The notes beneath the pieces were generated by a model. The model did not search any database. It was not told the origin of the DNA and saw nothing but the letters and a program-made list of their open reading frames with translations. The position numbers and the translations under genes are program-made. Shown here piece after piece: positions 42,886 through 51,542 of a DNA stretch of 64,000 nucleotides (within the stretch, counting starts at the first letter, position 1; the number at the start of each line of letters is the position of its first letter). This DNA is from Brevibacillus panacihumi (GTDB lineage Bacteria; Bacillota; Bacilli; Brevibacillales; Brevibacillaceae), in NCBI RefSeq assembly GCF_003710985.1, contig NZ_RHHT01000002.1, forward strand, positions 434,001 through 498,000, written 5' to 3'.

Positions 42886-43047
42886 GATGGTCTGCCACCT
42901 CCTATTCATTTCAATACGTTTCATTATACTAGGTTTTTACTTCTTTGAATGAGGTGGATTTTGGAAGAAGGAATTTTGCCAGAAGGAAAGAAATATTATG
43001 AAAGTTGAGGTAAAATGTTTCCAAGTGGAGTGAAGGAGAGTGGGCTC

Positions 43048-44763
43048 ATGAAGGTAGAAAAAATTCCAGTAATGCAAACCCAGTCCAATTTGCAGAATTA
43101 TGACGAGGCATACGCGAATTTTGACTGGGCAGAAGTCGAAAAGGAGTTTTCCTGGTATGAAACCGGGAAGGTCAACATGGCCTATGAAGCGATCGACCGC
43201 CATCTTTTGACACCGCGTAAAGATAAAATCGCCTTGCAGTACGTCAATGATACGAGAGAAGAAAGCTACACCTACGCGCAATTAAGTGAATTGTCGAACA
43301 AGTTCGGGAATGTGCTGCGCAAGCTGGGAATCGCAAAAGGTGACCGCGTGTTTGTATTCATGCCGCGTACGCCGGAGCTTTATGTAAGCGTTTTAGGCAC
43401 TCTCAAGGTAGGCGCGATTGTCGGCCCTCTGTTTGAAGCCTTCATGGAAGCGGCAGTCCGCGACCGTCTGGAAGACAGCGAAGCCGTTGCCATTGTGACG
43501 ACAGCAGCACTGCTGCCGCGTGTTCCTGTGAATGAATTGCCCGCCCTCAAGCATGTGATTGTCTTCGGCTCCGAGGACGAGCTGGCTGAAGGATTGATCA
43601 GCTACGAAAAAGAGATGGCTGAAGCATCCTCAGATCTGGAGATCCAGTGGGTAGATCGCGAAGACGGCTTGATTCTTCACTACACTTCCGGTTCTACAGG
43701 GAAACCAAAAGGGGTGCTGCATGTCCACAACGCCATGATTCAGCACCTGCAAACAGGAAAGTGGATCCTCGATTTTCAGGAAGACGATGTTTTCTGGTGC
43801 ACGGCTGACCCTGGCTGGGTGACGGGGACTTCTTATGGAATCTTCTCTCCTTGGCTGAACGGCGTCACGATGGTTGTACGAGGAGGGCGCTTCTCCCCGG
43901 AAAACTGGTATAGTACTATTGAAAAATATAAAGTGACCATTTGGTACAGCGCACCGACTTCCTTCCGCATGCTGATGGGGGCAGGCGAAGAAGTGATCAA
44001 GCAATTTGATCTCTCCAGCCTGCGCCACGTCCTGAGCGTGGGCGAGCCTCTGAACCCCGAAGTTGTCTACTGGGGACTGCGCGCTCTGAACCAGCGCATC
44101 CACGACAACTGGTGGATGACCGAGACGGGTGGACAGCTTATTTCCAACTATCGCTGCATGGAGATCAAGCCGGGCTCGATGGGCAAACCATTCCCTGGCA
44201 TCCAAGCTACCATCATCGACGACCAAGGAAACGAATTGCCTCCTAACCGCATGGGGAATTTGGCAATTCGTACTGGTTGGCCGGCGATGATGCGGCAGAT
44301 CTGGAACAATCCGGCCAAGTATCAGGAGTACTTCAGATTTCCCGGCTGGTATGTGTCGGGAGACTCGGCGTACATGGACGAGGAAGGCTACTTCTGGTTC
44401 CAGGGCCGGATCGATGATGTCATCAATACCTCCGGTGAACGGGTAGGTCCATTTGAAGTGGAAAGCAAGCTGGTCGAGCATCCCGCGGTTGCGGAAGCAG
44501 GTGTCATTGGCAAGCCTGATCCCGTTCGCGGTGAAATCGTCAAAGCATTCATTTCCCTGCGTGCAGGCTATGAGCCAAGCGACCAGCTGATGGATGAGAT
44601 CCGCAAGTTCGTAAGAGAAGGACTCGCAGCCCATGCGGCTCCTCGCGAGATCGAGTTCCGCGACAAGCTTCCAAAAACCCGTTCCGGCAAAATCATGCGC
44701 CGTGTATTGAAGGCGTGGGAGCTGGGATTGCCGACTGGTGACCTGTCTACCATGGAAGACTAA
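43048..44763 (+). CDS. acsA: Acetate-CoA ligase (AcsA type)
   Basis: A 571-residue AMP-forming acyl-CoA synthetase, the length of B. subtilis AcsA. Core motifs: ILHYTSGSTGKPKGVLH near residue 211 (phosphate loop), WWMTETGG near 355, WYVSGDSAYMDEEG near 434 and PKTRSGKIMRR near 547, whose Lys is the catalytic residue and the acetylation target in the family. It converts acetate, ATP and CoA to acetyl-CoA. ATG 43048 follows GAAGGAGAG. A terminator follows. No acuABC genes lie in the window. Confidence 0.9.
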   Translation: MKVEKIPVMQTQSNLQNYDEAYANFDWAEVEKEFSWYETGKVNMAYEAIDRHLLTPRKDKIALQYVNDTREESYTYAQLSELSNKFGNVLRKLGIAKGDRVFVFMPRTPELYVSVLGTLKVGAIVGPLFEAFMEAAVRDRLEDSEAVAIVTTAALLPRVPVNELPALKHVIVFGSEDELAEGLISYEKEMAEASSDLEIQWVDREDGLILHYTSGSTGKPKGVLHVHNAMIQHLQTGKWILDFQEDDVFWCTADPGWVTGTSYGIFSPWLNGVTMVVRGGRFSPENWYSTIEKYKVTIWYSAPTSFRMLMGAGEEVIKQFDLSSLRHVLSVGEPLNPEVVYWGLRALNQRIHDNWWMTETGGQLISNYRCMEIKPGSMGKPFPGIQATIIDDQGNELPPNRMGNLAIRTGWPAMMRQIWNNPAKYQEYFRFPGWYVSGDSAYMDEEGYFWFQGRIDDVINTSGERVGPFEVESKLVEHPAVAEAGVIGKPDPVRGEIVKAFISLRAGYEPSDQLMDEIRKFVREGLAAHAAPREIEFRDKLPKTRSGKIMRRVLKAWELGLPTGDLSTMED

Positions 44764-44780
44764 TGGAATAGAAGAAGACA

Positions 44781-44813
44781 AAGCCATCTCTCAGCTAAGG
44801 GAGATGGCTTTTA
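44781..44813 (+). terminator. Rho-independent terminator
   Basis: AAGCCATCTC and GAGATGGCTT form a perfect 10-bp stem with a 10-base loop and a short T run, 18 bases past acsA. Confidence 0.85.
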
Positions 44814-44844
44814 CAGCATCGATCACGGAAACGGTGGTGTCATC

Positions 44845-46245
44845 ATGGGTAAACACCAGCATCATGCGCAAGAAGAATGGCTTCTTCAAGTCTTGGAAGG
44901 AATCGTGGAAACTTCGCGGGATCATCTGATCATAACGGATGGAGAAGGATTTATCCGCATGATCGGCGATTCTTGCGAGGAGATGTACGGCAGAAGCAAG
45001 GACCAGCTTCTCGGCCGCAACGTCATTGAACTGGAACAGGAAAAGGTGTTTTATCCCTCCGTCACCCATATGGTGATGCAAAAGAACATTCCTCAGACGA
45101 TATTGCAGGAGACGAAAAAGGGCCAGCAGTTGATGGTCAGCGCGTATCCGATTTTCTCCGACGAAGGAAAGCTGACGGCAGTCGTCAACTATTCGCATGA
45201 CTTGACGGAAATTCTGGAATTAAAGCAGCGTTATGAGAGTATGAATCAGCAGTTGAAACAATTTGAGAGTGAAATAGAAGAGCTGCGGGAGAAAAATCAG
45301 GATGGGGTAGTGGCCGTCAGCGAGGCGATGCTGGCGATTAACAGGCTGATCAAAAAAGTGGCCGTCGTCGATTCTACGGTACTGATACTGGGAGAGTCCG
45401 GCGTAGGGAAGAACGTGATCGCCAAGGAAATTCACCGCAACAGCCGCAGATCGGGCGGTGATTTCGTCGAGATCAACTGCGGGTCGATTCCCGAAGGGCT
45501 CCTCGAATCCGAGTTGTTCGGCTATGAGGCAGGTTCGTTCACCGGAGCAGCCAAGACGGGAAAGAAAGGCATCATCGAGATGGCAAATGGGGGGACGCTT
45601 TTGCTAGACGAGCTGGGAGAGCTTCCCCTCCCGTTGCAAGCCAAGCTGCTCAAGGTGATCCAGGAAAAAAAGCTGCAGCGAATTGGCAGCACGCAAGATC
45701 GCGAGGTGGATTTTCGTCTGATTGCGGCAACGAACCGCAATCTCGAAGCCATGGTTAAGGAAGGGAAGTTTCGCCAGGACCTCTACTTTCGCCTGAACGT
45801 GGTGCCGATCCACGTTCCTCCTTTGCGCGAGCGCCCGGAGGATATTGCCGCCCTGATTCGGGTGGTGCTGCGCAATCTAAATGAGCGCTACGGCTTAGAG
45901 AAACGGCTCGATAGCGCTACAATCGCCGCTCTGATGCAGTATGATTGGCCGGGCAATGTGCGCGAACTGGAAAACGTTCTGGAGCGCATGGTCGTGACGA
46001 CAGATGAAGAAGTGATCGAACCCATCCATCTGCCGGCAGAGGTAGCCGCGAGCTACGTCGAGCAGGAAGAGAACGTCCCGCTCATGCCCCGCTTTTCGCT
46101 CAAAGAGGCACTGGATCAAGTAGAGGAGAAATGGATGCGGTATGCCTCTGAGCGCTGCCGCACGACAGCTGAGATGGCGGACTTCCTGGGCATCAGCCAG
46201 CCCTCGGTCGTGCGGAAGCTGCAGAAATACCGTATTCGCAGTTGA
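44845..46245 (+). CDS. Sigma-54-dependent activator with PAS sensor
   Basis: A 466-residue enhancer-binding protein. A PAS domain covers residues 10-125 (HLIITDGEGFIRMIGDSCEE) and is followed by a coiled coil (130-150). The AAA+ domain (160-395) has Walker A LGESGVGKN, the sigma-54 contact loop as GSFTGA (usually GAFTGA) near 230, Walker B GGTLLLDELGELP and the arginine-finger region FRQDLYFRLNVVPI. The C-terminal helix-turn-helix is TyrR-like (AEMADFLGISQPSVVRKLQ). It has no response-regulator domain, so it senses a ligand directly. Three inverted repeats and a -24/-12 promoter follow it, then gabT-gabD. Confidence 0.92.
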   Translation: MGKHQHHAQEEWLLQVLEGIVETSRDHLIITDGEGFIRMIGDSCEEMYGRSKDQLLGRNVIELEQEKVFYPSVTHMVMQKNIPQTILQETKKGQQLMVSAYPIFSDEGKLTAVVNYSHDLTEILELKQRYESMNQQLKQFESEIEELREKNQDGVVAVSEAMLAINRLIKKVAVVDSTVLILGESGVGKNVIAKEIHRNSRRSGGDFVEINCGSIPEGLLESELFGYEAGSFTGAAKTGKKGIIEMANGGTLLLDELGELPLPLQAKLLKVIQEKKLQRIGSTQDREVDFRLIAATNRNLEAMVKEGKFRQDLYFRLNVVPIHVPPLRERPEDIAALIRVVLRNLNERYGLEKRLDSATIAALMQYDWPGNVRELENVLERMVVTTDEEVIEPIHLPAEVAASYVEQEENVPLMPRFSLKEALDQVEEKWMRYASERCRTTAEMADFLGISQPSVVRKLQKYRIRS

Positions 46246-46310
46246 TTCATTTTTGAATTATATAATTCATTTTTGAATCGGATTTTGCAGCAAATAATTC
46301 AATTGTGAAT
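46245..46310 (+). promoter_or_regulatory. Three upstream activator sites for the sigma-54 activator
   Basis: Two identical copies of ATTCATTTTTGAAT (46245-46258 and 46265-46278) and one close copy ATTCAATTGTGAAT (46297-46310). All share the inverted repeat TTCA-N4-TGAA, with starts 20 and 32 bases apart, near whole helical turns. They lie 40-110 bases before the -24 element, as enhancer sites should. Confidence 0.8.
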
Positions 46311-46351
46311 AAATGCAGATAAAATAGGCGAGCTTTCCGCTTTTATTGAGT

Positions 46352-46368
46352 TTGGCATGCTTTTTGCT
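46352..46368 (+). promoter_or_regulatory. Sigma-54 (-24/-12) promoter of gabT-gabD
   Basis: TTGGCATGCTTTTTGCT has the invariant GG (46354-46355) and GC (46366-46367) separated by exactly ten bases, as required by SigL/RpoN. It lies 68 bases before the gabT start and downstream of a sigma-54 activator gene. Confidence 0.88.
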
Positions 46369-46435
46369 AAGTATAAGGAGCAGGTCGGGTATTACCGAAT
46401 CTTACTCAAATAATCTCCTAAAGGGGTTGGGTCAT

Positions 46436-47785
46436 ATGTCCAAACAACGTACATTTGTCAATGTTTCTGCAGGGGTGCCAGGTCCCAAAGGCGCCGCGAT
46501 CATCGCCAGAAGGGAGCAGGCTGTACCCAGTGGTGTGGGCAATAACACGCCGGTTGTCGTAGAACGCGCATCCGGTGCATTGCTGACAGACGTAGACGGC
46601 AACACATACCTGGATTTTGCCGGAGCGATCGGTACAATCAACGCAGGCCACTGTCCGCCAGAAGTCGTCCAGGTATTGAAGGAGCAGCTCGACAAATACA
46701 TCCATACCTGCTTCCACGTTGCCATGTATGAGCCATATGTCCAATTGGCGGAAAAACTGGCTGAAATCACGCCCGGCGATTTTGCCAAGAAAACCATGTT
46801 CGCCAACAGCGGTGCGGAAGCCGTAGAAAATGCGGTCAAAATTGCCCGCAAATACACAGGACGCCAAGGGATTGTCTCGTTTACCCGAGGCTTCCACGGA
46901 CGTACGCTTTTGGGCATGTCCCTGACTAGCAAAGTAAAGCCGTATAAATTCAAAATGGGTCCCTTTGCACCCATGACGTATAAAGCCCAGTTCCCGTACC
47001 CGATGAACAAGCCGGCAGGGCTGACGGATGCCGAGTACGCCCAGTACTGTGTCGATCAGTTTGAAGATTTCCTTTTGACAGAGGTATCCCCTGAAGAGCT
47101 GGCAGCGGTCATCATGGAGCCTGTTCAGGGTGAAGGAGGCTTTGTCATACCGCCTGTCGAGTTCGTTCAAGGAATTTACAATATTTGCAAAAAGAACAAT
47201 ATCCTCTTTATCGCAGACGAAATCCAAACCGGCTTTTGCCGTACAGGCTCGATGTTTGCCTCCACTCATTTCGGCATCGAACCCGACATCATCACAATGT
47301 CCAAGTCGATTGCGGCTGGTCTGCCGATCAGTGCTGTCACGGGGCGGGCAGAGATTATGGATGCGCCGACAGCCGGTGAAATCGGCGGCACCTACGGAGG
47401 AAGTCCTCTCGGCTGCGTAGCGGCTCTGGCTGTCATTGAAAAGATGGAAAAAGAGAATCTGGCCAAGCGGGCGCAAGAGATCGGCGATGCCATCCAGAAG
47501 CATTTCCTGGCTTTGCAAAAGGAACTGCCTGTCATCGCGGATGTCCGCGGGCTTGGCGCGATGTGCGCAGTGGAATTCGTAGATCCGCAGACAGGGGAGC
47601 CGGCGAAGGAGCTGATCGGAAAGCTGACCAAAGGATGCTGCGAGAACGGAGTCGTCGTGCTGTCTGCAGGCGTTCACAGCAATATTCTGCGCTTCCTCAC
47701 ACCGCTGGTCATCACGGATGAGCAATTGCAGGAAGGCTTGGATATCATGACCGATGTATTGAAAGGGATCTACGTAACCAACTAA
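46436..47785 (+). CDS. gabT: 4-aminobutyrate aminotransferase
   Basis: A 449-residue class III PLP aminotransferase with full family signatures: NSGAEAVENAVKIARKYTGR near residue 123, TRGFHGRTLLGMSLTSK near 148, IMEPVQGEGGFVIPP near 225, LFIADEIQTGFCRTG near 257 and MSKSIAAGLPISAVTGR near 288, where the Lys binds PLP. It transfers the amino group of 4-aminobutyrate to 2-oxoglutarate, giving succinate semialdehyde. ATG 46436 follows AAGGGG. First gene of the sigma-54-controlled unit, 24 bases before gabD. 5-Aminovalerate is another possible substrate. Confidence 0.92.
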   Translation: MSKQRTFVNVSAGVPGPKGAAIIARREQAVPSGVGNNTPVVVERASGALLTDVDGNTYLDFAGAIGTINAGHCPPEVVQVLKEQLDKYIHTCFHVAMYEPYVQLAEKLAEITPGDFAKKTMFANSGAEAVENAVKIARKYTGRQGIVSFTRGFHGRTLLGMSLTSKVKPYKFKMGPFAPMTYKAQFPYPMNKPAGLTDAEYAQYCVDQFEDFLLTEVSPEELAAVIMEPVQGEGGFVIPPVEFVQGIYNICKKNNILFIADEIQTGFCRTGSMFASTHFGIEPDIITMSKSIAAGLPISAVTGRAEIMDAPTAGEIGGTYGGSPLGCVAALAVIEKMEKENLAKRAQEIGDAIQKHFLALQKELPVIADVRGLGAMCAVEFVDPQTGEPAKELIGKLTKGCCENGVVVLSAGVHSNILRFLTPLVITDEQLQEGLDIMTDVLKGIYVTN

Positions 47786-47809
47786 TCGAGCGAAGAGGAG
47801 GGGATCGCG

Positions 47810-49234
47810 ATGAAAAAGCATTTGTACATCCAGGGGAAATGGAAGGAAGCGAAGGAATACGTCCCGCTCTATTCTCCCTTCTCCGGAGAGTTGATCGCCG
47901 AGATCGGGCAGGCGGACGATGCAGATGTAGACGAAGCTATCGAAGCTGCGAGACAGGCGAGCAAGACGATGGCGAAACTTCCGGCAAGCAAGCGCGCCGC
48001 CATTCTGGAAAAGGCGGTCTCGATTATGGAAGAGAGGCAGGAGGAGCTGGCTAGGATTCTGGCGTCGGAAGCAGCCAAGCCAATTCGTACCGCCAGAACA
48101 GAGATCGGGCGAACGATCCAGACGTACAAATTTGCCGCAGAGGAAGCAAAACGAATCCATGGCGAAACCATCCCGCTAGACGCTGCACCGGGCGGAGAGG
48201 GGCGGTTGGCTTTCACCGTCCGCAAGCCGATCGGTGTCGTGGGAGCCATCACACCGTTCAACTTCCCATTTAATCTCGTAGCACACAAGCTGGGCCCTGC
48301 CTTTGCTGCCGGAAACACAGTGGTGCTCAAGCCAGCCAGCCAAACTCCCTTGAGCGCCTTGGTATTGGCCGAGATTTTTGCCGAAGCGGGGCTGCCCGAC
48401 GGAGCCTTGAATATTCTCCCGGGAAAAGGCGCCATCGTGGGCGAAAAGCTGGTGCGTGATCCGCGAATTGCCGCGATCACGTTCACTGGCAGTCCGGAAG
48501 TCGGAATCGCGATGAAAAACAAGGCTGGCCTCAAGCGGGTTACGCTGGAGCTGGGCTCCAATTCGGCTCTGATCATTGACGATAACGTGGAGATCGACCA
48601 GGCATTGATCGATCGCTGCGTGATAGGCGGGTTCTCGTTCAGCGGTCAGGTATGCATCTCGCTGCAGCGCGTCTATGTGCATGAAAGCAAGTACGAAGAA
48701 TTCCTCTCCTCCTTCCAGGCGGCGACGGAAAAGCTGGTGCTCGGCGATCCTCTGGAGGAGGCGACCGACATGTCGTCGCTCATCTCGGCTAAAGACCATC
48801 AACGCATGACAGACTGGGTGGAGGAAGCCGTCTCCAGAGGGGCGAACGTGGTTACAGGCGGCAAGCCCGTGAACGAGCGGCTTTTTGCCCCGACCATTCT
48901 GACCAATGTAGCGAGTGACATGAAATGCTCCTGCCAGGAGGTTTTCGGTCCGATCGTAGTCGTTACGCCTTTCCAGAAGCTCGATGAGGCGATTGAAGCA
49001 GTCAATGACTCCCGCTACGGGCTGCAGGCGGGAATTTACACCCGCGACATTCAGAAAGCGCTCAAAGCCGCCGACGAATTGGAAGTAGGCGGTGTCATGA
49101 TCAACGACATCCCGACATTCCGGGTGGATCACATGCCGTATGGCGGAGTGAAGGAGAGCGGCTTTGGCCGTGAGGGTATCAAATATGCGGTCGAGGAAAT
49201 GACAGAATTGAAGCTGATCACCATCAAGCTGTAG
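47810..49234 (+). CDS. gabD: Succinate-semialdehyde dehydrogenase-type enzyme
   Basis: A 474-residue aldehyde dehydrogenase. Key elements: ITPFNFPFNLVAHK near residue 148, FTGSPEVG near 225, catalytic Glu in LELGSNS near 248 and nucleophile Cys in FSGQVCISLQ near 283. It follows gabT and would oxidise succinate semialdehyde to succinate. It is a paralogue of the enzyme at 21509-22927, sharing blocks such as IQTYKFAAEEAKRIHGETIP. ATG 47810 follows GAGGAGGGG. The operon ends at the terminator at 49269-49299. Confidence 0.9.
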   Translation: MKKHLYIQGKWKEAKEYVPLYSPFSGELIAEIGQADDADVDEAIEAARQASKTMAKLPASKRAAILEKAVSIMEERQEELARILASEAAKPIRTARTEIGRTIQTYKFAAEEAKRIHGETIPLDAAPGGEGRLAFTVRKPIGVVGAITPFNFPFNLVAHKLGPAFAAGNTVVLKPASQTPLSALVLAEIFAEAGLPDGALNILPGKGAIVGEKLVRDPRIAAITFTGSPEVGIAMKNKAGLKRVTLELGSNSALIIDDNVEIDQALIDRCVIGGFSFSGQVCISLQRVYVHESKYEEFLSSFQAATEKLVLGDPLEEATDMSSLISAKDHQRMTDWVEEAVSRGANVVTGGKPVNERLFAPTILTNVASDMKCSCQEVFGPIVVVTPFQKLDEAIEAVNDSRYGLQAGIYTRDIQKALKAADELEVGGVMINDIPTFRVDHMPYGGVKESGFGREGIKYAVEEMTELKLITIKL

Positions 49235-49268
49235 CTGTAGCCAGCAGGATCGGTCAAATAAGCAGAAG

Positions 49269-49299
49269 CAAGCGAGCCACTACAGGCTCGCTTGTTTCA
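49269..49299. terminator. Bidirectional terminator
   Basis: CAAGCGAGCC and GGCTCGCTTG form a perfect 10-bp stem with a six-base loop between the convergent gabD and flavoprotein genes; a short T tract follows on the plus side. Confidence 0.75.
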
Positions 49300-49313
49300 T
49301 TGATTTCGATCGA

Positions 49314-50363
49314 TTAGCGATTTTCCATTCTGTCCACGATATATCTCGCGTCATCTCCCACCCCGCCGAGAAGGGCGGAGCCGCGGGTGTACTGCCAAGG
49401 CAGCCCGATGAAATAGAGATCCTGCACGGGAGAAATGCCCCTTTCATGGATTGGCTGTCCATCTGCCGCCAATACTCCGGGTATCTGAAGCCATTCATAA
49501 TTCGAGCGAAAACCAGTAGCCCAGATGATGGCGGAAATATCGGCTTTTGCTCCATCGTCAAAAGTCGCCGTACGATTCTGAATGGAGCGAGTACGCTGCG
49601 TTACTTGCAGCTGTCCATTTTTCGTTAGCTCACGCACCTGCTTGCGGTATCCAAAGATCGGGTCTGGCTTGGCGCGCCACTTTTTCCCCAGCCAGGATGT
49701 CCCAGGAGATTCAAGCAATCCGAATGCGTATAGATACGAGAAGATCGATCTGCCGAAGATCGTCGCGGGAAGAAAGGTGCGATCCTGCCCCATGGACAGG
49801 TAGACTGGACGCGAGGCGGCAAGCTCGACAGCGATCTGTACACCCGAATTTCCCCCGCCGACGATCAGGACGGGACCGGGTGGCAATTGCGTTTCATTCC
49901 GATAAGAGGCGGTATGCAGGGAGAAGACATCTGATGATTCCTGCTGCCCCAACGCAGGGATGAACGGTGTTTGAAAAGGACCAGTGGCAACGACGAGGCT
50001 ACGGGTATGCAATACTTCATCTGCCGTCTCGACTGTATATCCTCCGGCCGTTTTTTCCACCCGGAGCACCGTTGTTTGATGCTGGATGGGAAGGTCAAAA
50101 TGGCGGGCGTACATTTCAAGGTAATCTGCAGTCTCCTCCTTGGTTGGCAGCTGCATTTGCTCCCCGGGGAAATCCAGCCCGGGCAACGCACTGTAGCGAC
50201 GGGGTGTAAACAAGACCAGGGTGTCGTATCGCTGGCGCCAGCTATCGCCGGTCCGTTTTTGTGAATCCAGTATCAGAAAGCGGCGATTTGTCTGGCGTAA
50301 ATAATAGCCCATAGCCAGCCCTGCCTGCCCCCCGCCAACCACAATGACATCGTACTCGTTCAT
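49314..50363 (-). CDS. FAD/NADPH flavoprotein monooxygenase (CzcO-like)
   Basis: A 349-residue flavoprotein of the class B monooxygenase/CzcO type. The FAD-binding loop VVGGGQAGLAMGY is at residues 8-20, GDSWRQRYDTLVLFTPRRYS near 38, the NADPH-binding loop LIVGGGNSGVQIA near 165 and WATGFRSNYEWL near 282. Relatives next to metal-efflux genes are called CzcD accessory proteins; others oxidise small amines or sulfides. ATG 50363 follows GAAGGG. It is divergent from the YcgR-like permease, with a CadC-like palindrome between them. The substrate is unknown. Confidence 0.85.
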   Translation of the reverse strand: MNEYDVIVVGGGQAGLAMGYYLRQTNRRFLILDSQKRTGDSWRQRYDTLVLFTPRRYSALPGLDFPGEQMQLPTKEETADYLEMYARHFDLPIQHQTTVLRVEKTAGGYTVETADEVLHTRSLVVATGPFQTPFIPALGQQESSDVFSLHTASYRNETQLPPGPVLIVGGGNSGVQIAVELAASRPVYLSMGQDRTFLPATIFGRSIFSYLYAFGLLESPGTSWLGKKWRAKPDPIFGYRKQVRELTKNGQLQVTQRTRSIQNRTATFDDGAKADISAIIWATGFRSNYEWLQIPGVLAADGQPIHERGISPVQDLYFIGLPWQYTRGSALLGGVGDDARYIVDRMENR

Positions 50364-50419
50364 GGCAATCCCTTCTTTTCTCTGCTAGTAAGGAAAAGAC
50401 TACCAAAGAACGAACAAAC

Positions 50420-50439
50420 ATTCAAGTGTATATTTGAAT
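50420..50439. promoter_or_regulatory. ArsR/CadC-like inverted repeat between divergent genes
   Basis: ATTCAA-N8-TTGAAT lies upstream of both the flavoprotein gene and the permease promoter. Its layout resembles operators of ArsR-family metal sensors such as CadC. No ArsR-family gene lies in the window. Confidence 0.45.
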
Positions 50440-50451
50440 AATAATAAGAAT

Positions 50452-50481
50452 TTGGCATCATTGGACAGGTTCGCATATAAT
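50452..50481 (+). promoter_or_regulatory. Promoter of the permease pair
   Basis: TTGGCA, an 18-base spacer and TATAAT, ending 43 bases before the TTG start. Confidence 0.65.
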
Positions 50482-50524
50482 AGAAAAGATATACAAATCG
50501 CTAGATCGATAGGAGGTTAGCATC

Positions 50525-51529
50525 TTGCCGGTAAACTTCCGTAGCCTGCTTCGCGACAGCCTGGGAGCGGTCATACTGGGGCTTGCTGTTGTCTGGCTGA
50601 CAACAGGGGGCACGAGCAACCCTCTTTATGCGAATTTGATCACTTGGTCGCCGAAATGGCTGGATGTCAGAACTTTTTTCTTAAGTATCGTCCTAGAAGC
50701 GATTCCATTTGTATTGTTGGGAGTCTTTTTTTCCGCCTTTATTCAGACGTTTGTGACAGAAGAACAAGTTCGCCGCTGGACGCCCAAGAATCCCTTCATT
50801 GCTTTGCCCTTTGCCGGACTCTTGGGAGTGCTGTTCCCCGTGTGCGAATGCGCCATTATTCCTGTGGTTCGCCGCCTGATCCAGAAGGGGATGCCGCTTC
50901 ATGTGGGAATCGTCTTCCTGTTGGCGGGTCCAATCGTCAATCCAATCGTGCTGACTTCTACCTACACGGCTTTTACCCGGCAGCCTGACATGGCGATGTA
51001 TCGTGCCATATCGGCACTGATTGTGGCCTTCGTGATCGGGATTCTGGTGTTGGTATTCGTCAAGAAAAATCCCCTGCGCTTGGGGATGGAGACAGAGATC
51101 AGACACGAAGCGAGACATCTGGAAGCCTCTCGTGGCAAGCTATCGGCTACTTTTTCTCATGCAGTCGATGAATTTTTCGATATGGGAAAATTTCTGCTTT
51201 TCGGTGCATTGATCAGTGCGCTGCTGCAAGTTTTCGTAAGTCGGGAAACCATGCTGGGGATCGGACAGACGCCACTCTCTTCCCATTTGGTCATGATGGG
51301 CATGGCGTACATTCTCTCGCTCTGTTCAGAGGCAGACGCGTTTATTGCAGCTTCTTTTGCCAATACCTTCCAGAGCAGTTCGCTATTGGCCTTCCTCGTC
51401 TTCGGTCCCATGATGGACTTGAAAACGACCTTGCTGTTGTTCCATTCATTCCGTTTTGGCTTTGTGGTCAAGCTGATCCTGGCGGTGACGATTACGGTAC
51501 TGGTCGTCACATTATGGATGCCGGTGTGA
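50525..51529 (+). CDS. UPF0718/YcgR-type permease
   Basis: A 334-residue membrane protein with eight or nine spans. Two related halves carry family signatures: LLGVLFPVCECAIIPVVRRL near residue 100 (Cys-Glu-Cys near the membrane face) and AYILSLCSEADAFIAASFAN near 258. Members of this permease family are associated with metal, arsenic or organic ion movement, mostly without proof. TTG 50525 follows AGGAGG at a good distance. It forms a two-gene unit with the TIGR03943 protein, 13 bases downstream, as ycgR-ycgQ do in B. subtilis. Confidence 0.85.
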   Translation: MPVNFRSLLRDSLGAVILGLAVVWLTTGGTSNPLYANLITWSPKWLDVRTFFLSIVLEAIPFVLLGVFFSAFIQTFVTEEQVRRWTPKNPFIALPFAGLLGVLFPVCECAIIPVVRRLIQKGMPLHVGIVFLLAGPIVNPIVLTSTYTAFTRQPDMAMYRAISALIVAFVIGILVLVFVKKNPLRLGMETEIRHEARHLEASRGKLSATFSHAVDEFFDMGKFLLFGALISALLQVFVSRETMLGIGQTPLSSHLVMMGMAYILSLCSEADAFIAASFANTFQSSSLLAFLVFGPMMDLKTTLLLFHSFRFGFVVKLILAVTITVLVVTLWMPV

Positions 51530-51542
51530 GAGGAGAAGAAAA

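Noticed and set aside
42886-42924. Upstream start codons for the metallophosphoesterase (ATG 42924 and 42909)
   Set aside because: Neither has a ribosome site, whereas ATG 42885 is preceded by AGGAGGTGG at nine bases.
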